Below are positions 51,000 to 58,400 of a DNA stretch of 64,000 nt, piece after piece (positions within the stretch are counted from its first letter, which is position 1; each line of letters begins with the position of its first letter). The stretch comes from JAFGDI01 sp963667715 (GTDB lineage Bacteria > Planctomycetota > Phycisphaerae > Sedimentisphaerales > SM23-30). The stretch lies in the NCBI GenBank assembly GCA_963667715.1, contig OY763926.1, positions 4,092,001-4,156,000 of the forward strand, read 5' to 3'. A program made the translations under genes and the position numbers. The notes beneath the pieces were generated by a model. That model was not told the origin of the DNA, did no database searches, and was given only the letters and a program-made list of their open reading frames with translations.

Positions 51000-51848
51000 T
51001 TATACCGGTTCAACTTCCAGGTCAGGAGCAACATATTCCTGAAGCTTGACCTGAACGAGTCCTTTCAGGGTGTTAGCTGATGCCGGACATGAAGAACACA
51101 TACCTTTGAGCCTAACCTTAACGATATTGTCGACGATGTCAACGAGTTCGATATCGCCGCCGTCGGCCTGTAGGGCTGGTCTGACCTTTTCATCGAGAGT
51201 CTTTTCGATGAGCTTTATCTTCTGGAGGATAGTCAGAGGAGCAGCCGGCTCAGCGGTCTTATCATTATTATTATCATTATTATGGTTAAGCTTCTGGAGG
51301 AGAGCGTTAATGTCGGCACGACAATGGCCGCAAGCACCGCCAGCTTTGGTATAATGCATAACGTCGTCGAGGTCGGTAAGTCCATTTTCGAGAACAGCTT
51401 CTTCTACCTCTTTAACGGTAACACCGAAGCAGTTACAAATGACATCGCCGTCGAGGTGCTTGACCTCAACCGGCACGCCACCATTATTATAGAAGGCGAT
51501 AGCCGACTCAAGTGCTTCGCGGCCCATAACCGAACAGTGCATTTTATGTTCAGGCAGTCCGCCAAGCTCTTCGGCGATCTGCTTATTGGTAATCTTGGCA
51601 GCTTCTTCCAGGGTAAGGCCTTTTACCATCTCGGTAAGAACCGAAGAGGTAGCTACCGCACTGCCGCAACCGAAGGTCTTAAACTTAGCGTCAGCGATCT
51701 TTCCGTTTTCGTCGAGCTTAAATGTGAATTTCAGAGCGTCGCCACAGGCCAGAGAACCAACCTCGCCGACACCATCGGCATCTTCAATCTCACCAACATT
51801 ACGAGGATTGAAAAAATGATCTTTAACTTTATCTGTATAGTCCCACAT
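51000..51848 (-). CDS. nifU: Fe-S cluster scaffold NifU, full-length three-domain form
   Basis: 282 residues with all three NifU domains: an IscU-like N-terminal scaffold (about 1-125; SLACGDALKF, FGCGSAVATSS and HCSVMGREAL supply the three cluster cysteines), a central BFD-like [2Fe-2S] domain (about 134-185; CNCFGVT and GACGHCR), and a C-terminal Nfu-type domain with CSSC (about 210-282). An Asn-rich linker (NHNNDNNNDK) separates the last two. It assembles Fe-S clusters with sulfur from NifS, encoded next. A sigma-70-like promoter lies upstream, and two TGTCTC motifs sit in the leader, suggesting specific repression. Confidence 0.96.
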   Translation of the reverse strand: MWDYTDKVKDHFFNPRNVGEIEDADGVGEVGSLACGDALKFTFKLDENGKIADAKFKTFGCGSAVATSSVLTEMVKGLTLEEAAKITNKQIAEELGGLPEHKMHCSVMGREALESAIAFYNNGGVPVEVKHLDGDVICNCFGVTVKEVEEAVLENGLTDLDDVMHYTKAGGACGHCRADINALLQKLNHNNDNNNDKTAEPAAPLTILQKIKLIEKTLDEKVRPALQADGGDIELVDIVDNIVKVRLKGMCSSCPASANTLKGLVQVKLQEYVAPDLEVEPV

Positions 51849-51862
51849 AATAGTGTTTCCTT

Positions 51863-51936
51863 TGTCTCTCTATGTCTCAGGTTTATACTGTGCGTAGTAA
51901 GTTCGCTATAATACCGCAAATAACAGTTTTTTGCAA
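51863..51936 (-). promoter_or_regulatory. nifU promoter and leader sites
   Basis: On the minus strand TTGCAA (51936-51931), a 17-base spacer, then TATTAT (51913-51908) give a good sigma-70-type promoter with transcription starting near 51901. Downstream of it, TGTCTC motifs stand at 51863-51868 and 51873-51879 (plus-strand reading), one helical turn apart. Confidence 0.55.
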
Positions 51937-52015
51937 AAAATATAAGCATTTTATACTATATATTAATTAGCATACGAACAGGCAGTGAATCAAATAAAAA
52001 ATCCAACAACTCAAC

Positions 52016-52214
52016 TGTCTCATTAAGTAATACAGTCACTTTAACCTTAAAGCAATCCCCCACAGACACTTAACGCAAGCAAGCGTCTCATTTAGCAGTA
52101 ATTAGTGTCTCATTTTACTTTCGATACACTAACATAGCCCAGAACAAAGCTCTGGGCATAGTATTATAGTAGATAGGTTACGATAGAGACAAGCTTAGTG
52201 AGACATATGAGACA
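52016..52214. promoter_or_regulatory. Array of TGTCTCAT motifs between nifU and the sigma-factor gene
   Basis: TGTCTCAT at 52016-52023, CGTCTCAT at 52084-52091 and TGTCTCAT at 52106-52113 on the plus strand. In the opposite orientation, GTGAGACA is at 52198-52205 and ATGAGACA at 52207-52214, spaced 9 bases. A small hairpin (GCCCAGA / TCTGGGC, 52137-52157) lies between the groups. They look like binding sites of one regulator placed upstream of a sigma-54 promoter. Confidence 0.55.
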
Positions 52215-52279
52215 GTAAGTTTTTCTCTAAAAAACGTAATATGTTACAAGTAAACAACTTAGAGATTTTATATTTTTTT

Positions 52280-52295
52280 TGGCACGCTAGTTGCT
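52280..52295 (+). promoter_or_regulatory. Sigma-54 promoter of the sigma-70-family gene
   Basis: TGGCAC-GCTAG-TTGCT fits the sigma-54 consensus TGGCAC-N5-TTGC(A/T) exactly, with GG and GC ten bases apart. The implied transcription start is near 52306, about 40 bases before the start codon. Confidence 0.8.
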
Positions 52296-52346
52296 TTTAT
52301 ATAAATAACAATAGAATTTACAATAAAAGTTACGGAGGTAAGACTC

Positions 52347-53237
52347 ATGGAAAAGCAACAACCAAAACCAATAACAGATAAGACAAGAGAAAAGATAAGT
52401 GCAAGCGGCCTGCCAGTATCAAAGCAGGACAAGCTCGAAAAGATCCTGTCTATGACTGTATCATATATCGAGCTCCCAGAATTTAACAAGCCAAGCCAGG
52501 TAGAGACTATTGTAAAGGATCGAGTTGAGATCCCGATCGATGGCACTATCAAGCCGGCGGAAGAAACTATTCTGTTCACCCAGATGAATTATGCAAGATT
52601 TCGCCTGTGCCAGCTGAGAAGAAAGCTTCTCCGCCAGACAGAATGGGAAAGCGAAACAATTCAGGAGCTATTTGCAATATATAACTATCAGATGGATTGC
52701 AGGTCAAATATCGTGAACGGCAATATGGGCCTGGTACTGTCACTGGCGAGAAAGAGCAAGTATGCTGGTGTTGAATTTACTGATCTGGTAAGCGAAGGCA
52801 GCGTGGCACTATTAAGAGCGGTAGAGAAATTTGACTTCACAAGAGGTTTCAAGTTCAGCACTTACGCTTGCCATGCTATTTTGAAGGGCTTTTATAGAGC
52901 TGCTGGCCAGAGCTATACATACAATGAACGGTTCCCAACCCAGCTGGAAAATGCACACGACAAGGATGACAGCCAGATCCAGACCAGAGATATCTGGCAT
53001 AGCGATCTTCAGGATGAGTTCGACGTTATCTTTGAACGCAATCTGGCACAACTGAATAAGACAGAAAGCTCAATCCTGAAGATGAGGTTCTCAATTGGTG
53101 AAGAAAATCCAGAGCCGATGACATTGAAGTCTGTTGGTGAACGCCTGGGCCTGACCAAGGAAAGAGTGAGGCAGATACAGAATGAGGCACTTGCGAAGAT
53201 GAGGCCGGTAGCTCGCGAGAGATTGGCGGCGAAGTAA
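52347..53237 (+). CDS. Sigma-70-family RNA polymerase sigma factor, non-ECF
   Basis: 296 residues; ATG 52347 is preceded by a strong GGAGG at 52334-52338. A divergent N-terminal region (1-95) is followed by sigma region 2 (about 110-190; NIVNGNMGLVLSLARKSKYA, DLVSEGSVALLRAVEKFDFT, FKFSTYACHAILKGFYRA), a shortened region 3, and region 4 with helix-turn-helix (about 230-290; SVGERLGLTKERVRQIQNEA). It resembles alternative factors close to RpoD/RpoS rather than ECF factors. The unusual feature is its control by a consensus sigma-54 promoter with upstream repeated motifs, so it should be made only when an enhancer-binding protein is active. Its regulon is unknown. It diverges from nifU. Confidence 0.9.
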   Translation: MEKQQPKPITDKTREKISASGLPVSKQDKLEKILSMTVSYIELPEFNKPSQVETIVKDRVEIPIDGTIKPAEETILFTQMNYARFRLCQLRRKLLRQTEWESETIQELFAIYNYQMDCRSNIVNGNMGLVLSLARKSKYAGVEFTDLVSEGSVALLRAVEKFDFTRGFKFSTYACHAILKGFYRAAGQSYTYNERFPTQLENAHDKDDSQIQTRDIWHSDLQDEFDVIFERNLAQLNKTESSILKMRFSIGEENPEPMTLKSVGERLGLTKERVRQIQNEALAKMRPVARERLAAK

Positions 53238-53336
53238 GATTGTAAGTGCAGAAGTGCGAAGATAAGAGATAAGATGATATGCGACTTTATTATTAACCAT
53301 ACTACACTTGCGTATTGCTGATGTTTATCAGCGTAT

Positions 53337-53378
53337 AAAAAAGGAAGTTTTCGAGATGATCGAAGCTTCCTTTTTTTG
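53337..53378 (+). terminator. Terminator after the sigma-factor gene
   Basis: AAAAAAGGAAG...TCGA pairs with TCGA...GCTTCCTTTTTTT around a GATGA loop with a small bulge. It ends in seven T and lies about 100 bases after the stop codon. Confidence 0.82.
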
Positions 53379-53454
53379 TCGGTAATTTGTAAGGGGAAGT
53401 GGCAGGTGTGGCAGGCTTTGACTGTTTGGGTGTTAAAAATGTAATGTCATATAA

Positions 53455-53600
53455 GGAGATGAAGAGTTTAACGCAAGGTCGCGAAGTCGCAAAGAGTTGG
53501 TTGGGGATTGGGAGTTGGTTTGAGATGATGGCATTATGAAGAGTTTTTTGGAACCACGGATGAACGCAGATGGACACAGATAAGAGGAAGCTGGGGAGGG
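53455..53600 (-). repeat. Composite intergenic repeat, reversed (D, K and ATCTGTG word)
   Basis: On the minus strand: CTTATCTGTGTCCATCTGCG then TTCATCCGTGGTTCCAAAAA, CCAACTCCCAATCCCCAACC and CGACTTCGCGACCTTGCGTT. The first word also occurs in the tandem array at 27.2 and 27.6 kb. The 469-base gap around it holds no gene. Confidence 0.75.
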
Positions 53601-53706
53601 TAAGAGGGCCTATAACTATTCTTGAATATAATATAAAATTGTGATTTTACTAAACTTATCACTATTTATTGTTTATAAAGCAATATTATGCCGATTATAT
53701 ATATGT

Positions 53707-54735
53707 ATGAAAACTGCAATATTAAAAGTTGGTGTCTGTGTATGTGCAATAGTGACGTTGCTGGCTTATGCCAATGGGATATCTGGGCAGAATTTTTCTA
53801 ATGAGAACTGGCTGGATATCTCGGCGAGCAGTCTGGAGCTGACAACGGACGAGATACAGTGGCTAGAGTCCAGCCCGAAAGTGAGTCTGGGCTACATAAA
53901 TTACCCGCCTTACTACATTAATGACAAAGACTTGCCTGGCCTGGCGATAGAATACGTGTGCAACATCCTAGATAATATTGGTATAACATATGAACTGATA
54001 GAATACAAAAGCCTGGAAGAGATGCGAGCGGCAGCTATCAGCGACGAGTGCCCTACCATAATTCCAGCTACAACTGCCCTGTACGGTTTAAGTGAAAGAT
54101 ATAACTTTACAAAGAATTGGGTAGATTCAGAAGTTGCACTATTTACCCATATAAATGACGACATACTATTTGCAAATGATATTGAGGAAATAGAAGGCAG
54201 TAAAATAGCAACAGTAAACGGAGGAACCGGCTATAACTACCTGATCAATTTTGATTCAATAGAGACAATAAAAGTAGACACGCCGGAAGAAGGACTTACC
54301 ATGCTTCAAGATGGTAAAGCAGATGCTTTTGCAGTTGATAAGCTCACCGGCTTATATTATATAGCGAAGTACAAGCTTCAGAATATCGCCAGTACTGACC
54401 TGGAAGATGCAGGTGAGAATAAATTCCGGACTGCTGTCAGTAAAAATGAGCCGGTTTTGTATAGTATAATCGATAAGGCAGTAAAGGCAACACCGACGAA
54501 ATATCTGAATAATCTGAGGAAGAAATACTATAGCCTTTTGCAGAATAATAATGTTATACGCTTTGAGCGAGTGGCGAAAAAGGGTTTTTTGCCACTGCTG
54601 GTATTTACTGCTATCCTGCTGGTAATGTATATATGTTCGCTGAAAAGCAGGAAAAAGCTGATAGTTGCCAAGACCCAGCTGGAAAACGAAGAGCGAGAAA
54701 AACACATATCTGAACCTCCTATTCCATTTAGTTGA
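53707..54735 (+). CDS. Membrane-anchored SBP_bac_3-type sensor domain without an output domain
   Basis: About 342 residues from ATG 53707 (MKTAILKVGVCVCAIVTLLA), the start of a signal peptide or anchor. Residues about 55-275 form a periplasmic amino-acid-binding-like (SBP_bac_3) domain (VSLGYINYPPYYINDKDLPG, DECPTIIPATTALYGLSERY, KIATVNGGTGYNYL and LQDGKADAFAVDKLTGLYYI). One membrane segment follows (about 288-308, KGFLPLLVFTAILLVMYICS), then only about 30 cytoplasmic residues beginning with a coiled coil (KSRKKLIVAKTQLENEEREK). The plan is that of BvgS-type kinases or diguanylate cyclases cut off just after the membrane. No kinase or GGDEF sequence follows in the next 300 bases. It may be a degraded receptor or may signal through a partner. 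Confidence 0.75.
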   Translation: MKTAILKVGVCVCAIVTLLAYANGISGQNFSNENWLDISASSLELTTDEIQWLESSPKVSLGYINYPPYYINDKDLPGLAIEYVCNILDNIGITYELIEYKSLEEMRAAAISDECPTIIPATTALYGLSERYNFTKNWVDSEVALFTHINDDILFANDIEEIEGSKIATVNGGTGYNYLINFDSIETIKVDTPEEGLTMLQDGKADAFAVDKLTGLYYIAKYKLQNIASTDLEDAGENKFRTAVSKNEPVLYSIIDKAVKATPTKYLNNLRKKYYSLLQNNNVIRFERVAKKGFLPLLVFTAILLVMYICSLKSRKKLIVAKTQLENEEREKHISEPPIPFS

Positions 54736-54896
54736 TCGTCGGCATATTGAGATATTGCATTATATGTTAATATAACAGGATAACCCGCCTGAGGCAGATT
54801 GTTTGCACTACTTATGAAGTAGTATGTACTTAGCCTGAAATATAAGCTCGCCCCACCTCTTAATTATCCATTTTTTAATGTTAGCTGGAAATATTT

Positions 54897-54959
54897 ACGA
54901 ATTTCTTCGTTGACTTTCTACGAAAACAGTCGTACAGTTAAATATACGAAATCTTTCGT
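54897..54959 (+). promoter_or_regulatory. blaI promoter with three operator dyads
   Basis: Three inverted repeats with ACGA...TCGT arms: ACGAATTTCTTCGT (54897-54910), TACGA-AAACAG-TCGTA (54919-54934) and ACGAAA-TC-TTTCGT (54946-54959), centres 23 and 26 bases apart. TTGACT (54910-54915) and TACAGT (54933-54938), 17 bases apart, give a sigma-70-like promoter interleaved with them. This is the arrangement expected for autorepression by BlaI. Confidence 0.65.
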
Positions 54960-55038
54960 GTTTTTTTTGTAACAAGATCTGAAAAGCTACGTCTTATATG
55001 TATAACAGGCCTTTAAGGGCAAGACAGGAGCGTATATT

Positions 55039-55419
55039 ATGGCAAGACAGAAAAACAATAATCCGACTGATAAGGAACTGGCGATATTGCAGGTGCTATG
55101 GGAGATCGGCCCGTCGACGGTGCGTGCGGTACATGAGAAGCTAAGTGAGTCTGAGGGAACGGGTTATACCACAACACTTAAGCTTATGCAGATAATGACT
55201 GACAAGGGATTACTCATCCGGGATAAGAGCCAGTTTAAGCATATATTCAAGCCGGCGGCGAGCGAGGAGAAGACGGAGAAGAAGATAATTGGCGAGGTAA
55301 TCGATAAGGTTTTTGCCGGCTCGGCGGAGAAGCTGGTGATGCGTGCATTGTCGGCGAAGAAGGTCTCGCCTGAAGAGTTACAGAAGATACGGGAACTACT
55401 TGATAGTATGGAGGACTAG
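55039..55419 (+). CDS. BlaI/MecI/CopY-family transcriptional repressor
   Basis: 126 residues with an N-terminal winged helix (about 8-75; TDKELAILQVLWEIGPSTVR, TGYTTTLKLMQIMTDKGLLI) and a C-terminal helical dimerisation part. CAGGAG stands about 9 bases before ATG 55039. BlaI-type repressors are inactivated when the partner BlaR1-type metalloprotease is triggered. That partner is encoded 2 bases downstream (stop TAG, then ATG at 55422), so the genes are co-transcribed. Three dyads in front of the gene are likely operators. In planctomycetes such pairs are widespread and need not concern beta-lactams; no beta-lactamase is nearby. Confidence 0.93.
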   Translation: MARQKNNNPTDKELAILQVLWEIGPSTVRAVHEKLSESEGTGYTTTLKLMQIMTDKGLLIRDKSQFKHIFKPAASEEKTEKKIIGEVIDKVFAGSAEKLVMRALSAKKVSPEELQKIRELLDSMED

Positions 55420-55421
55420 TT

Positions 55422-58400
55422 ATGGAGTCTTTATATAGATTTATACCGGAATATATGGTTCATAATATTGGCTGGACACTTATACACTGGCTCTGGCAAG
55501 GGTTGGCAGGAGTAATACTACTGTGGATAGTATTGGCATTTTGCAGGAGAAGCTCGGCCAGGCTGAGATATTGTCTGGCTTTGGGTACAATGGCGATATT
55601 GAGCGTTGCACCAGTTGGTACATATTTGGTTACGGCGGAATCGGCACCGAAGGTAATTGAATATAACCAGCCGACGATGGATACACAGGTACGTAAGCTG
55701 GAAGTAAGAGAGCCTTACAGACCGCCGGCCAGAATTGAGCAGATAGAAACCGGCGTAGAGTTCGAGGTTCCGGAGGCCGGGATATTGGAGCAGCTCAGGG
55801 ATGGAGCGAATTATTATATGCCGTACGGCGTAATAGCGTGGCTGGCGGGTGTGGTAACATTGGGGATATGGCACCTGGGTGGAGCGTGGCAGCTGAGACG
55901 GCTAAGGCGACTGGGTACAAGCCGAGTACCAAAGGAGCTGACCGAGCTGACAAAGGCAATAGCGGCGAAGATGGGGATAAAACGCTCGGTCGAGATATTT
56001 GGCTCGGCACTGGTACAGGTTCCGACCGTTATCGGCTGGCTCAAGCCGCTGATACTAATACCGGCGACGGCGATAAGCGGGCTGGACGAGGTACAGTTAC
56101 AGGCACTAATCACCCATGAGCTGGCACATATAAAAAGGTATGACTATATAGTAAATATATTTCAGGTAGTAGTTGAGACGCTGGGATTTTATCATCCGGG
56201 AATATGGTGGATATCCCGGCAGGTAAGAAACGAGCGGGAAAACTGCTGCGATGACATTGCGGTGAGTGTAATAGAGAGCCGGAAGGAATATGCGGCGGCA
56301 CTATTTACAATGGAAGGCATTCGGCACAAGCAACTGGAACTGGCGATAGCGGCTAACGGGGGGAAACTCATTAATCGGATAGAGCGACTGGCAGGCAAAG
56401 AAAGCTCGCAAAACAGATCATGGCTGCCGTCGGTGGTGACTGCGATGCTGCTATTGACGATGGGGGTAGGACTGAGTGCATATAATAATGTATCGGCAGA
56501 AGCCACAGAGAATGCAAGCATAACAACAGAATCGGAACCAACTTTTGAATCAATATACAGTCTTGCGGATGGTGAAAATATCAAACTAATCAGCAGACCA
56601 TTCACTACCGGACGCAATGAATTCATAAAGGAACATAAAATACCTGACGTCGGCGATGATGGCATTGTATTTGCGTGGGATAATAATAAGCTAGTCTGGC
56701 AAACAGCTGGCAGGGATAAACAAACAAGTCTATGGGAAGTATTAAATTCAATTGGACTTACAAATGCAAGATTTAATGGATCAGACGAAGTACTGGACAC
56801 AATCATAGACGACGGCGACTGGCTGGTCCGCACAGGGATAAGCGAAAAAGAAAAGCTTGATGGGCTTAAAGCTATATTGAAAGAGAAATTTGATATAGAC
56901 GTTAGTTTCGAGAAAGTAACCCAGATGAGCACCCTCATAACCGTCGGAGGAACTTTTGAAGAAAATGCTGACAGAGAGAAAGATGAAGACTGGCCAAACG
57001 GAAAAATCGTATTCAGCTGTACGGAAGAAATATTCGCTCCCGGAACATTCCACTTCTATACCCAAACAGTAAAAGACCTGATGCTGGCTATTGAAAACAC
57101 TACCGGTATAAAAACATCTACCATAGAAGAACTGGAAAACACACCTATTAAAGTTTGGTGTAGATTTGCTGACAATTCATACATATTTACAATGCCGGAA
57201 ATAGTAACCAAAAGCACAAAACTCCAACAACTGTTAATAAACCTGGAAAAGCAAACCGGCCTGAAATTCAGAGTAGACAAAATGCCTGTCAGCAGATGGA
57301 TAGTAAACTCAGGTGAAAATACAAACAGCTACGACGGCAACTATTTCATCCACAAGACGCGTAAGGCAGGTGCAACACCATCGAAACTATCCGCATCTGT
57401 AGTATTCGGACCAATCAAACAAGTCAGCATTGAAACTCGCCTGATGAATATGGAAGAGCTTGACCTTGGCGATCTTAACCTGCCGAAAGAACAATTGCAC
57501 AAAGGAATAATAACCAAAACCGTCCCTGGCAATACCGAACAGCAGAATGACCGTGAGATCGAGCTTTCGCTTTATAATCCGATCAATGACCAGCAGGTAA
57601 AAGCCCTGATTGGGCAAGCAAAGAAAAACACCAAAAGCAGTTTAATGACCGCTCCGCACGTAACAGTATTTGATAATGAGGCGGCATACATAAACTTCAG
57701 CAGGGATATTGTAAGCGTAACAGAAGAATCTACTCAAACCGCAACAAATCTCACCTCCGGCATTGAGATAAATATCACACCGCAGACACAGGAAGACAAG
57801 TCAATACGCTGCACAGGTTTTTTCAAAATATGTGCTGTCAATGTGAATACTGACCAGAAAGCAACCGGCACAACCACAACCAAAGCAGATATAGACTTTA
57901 TCACCAAACCAGGCCAGAGCGTTCTGGTAATTATCCCTGGTGAATATCTCAACAATGAGCAGGATAAGTCAGATAACGCCACATACTACATAGTATTCAC
58001 ACCGGAGATAATCCAAACGGAAGAACCAGCAGAAAACACCCCGGCGGTAACTGTAAGCGAAGGCAGTGAAGACACCCCTTTGAATATAGCAGTGAAAAAC
58101 GGAGACACCAAAAGCGTCAAACAACTAATAAACGCAGGTGCAAATGTTAATGAAACTTCAACAAAGTACGACAAAACACCACTAATGATGGCCGCCAGAG
58201 ATGGGAGTACCGAAATTGTCCAGCTATTAATTCAAGCAGGGGCAGATGTAAATAAACAGACAAGTGAACTGGGGAGTACAGCATTGCTTTATGCCGCCGA
58301 AAAGAATAACACTGCCATCGCAAAATTGCTAATCAATGCCGGAGCTGACACTAATGCAGCAATGAAAATATACGGTATCACCCCGCTGATATTCGCTGCT

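Noticed and set aside
51849..52346. NifA upstream sites (TGT-N10-ACA) before nifU or the sigma-factor gene
   Set aside because: The repeated motif is TGTCTCAT and no copy shows the TGT-N10-ACA dyad at an appropriate position.
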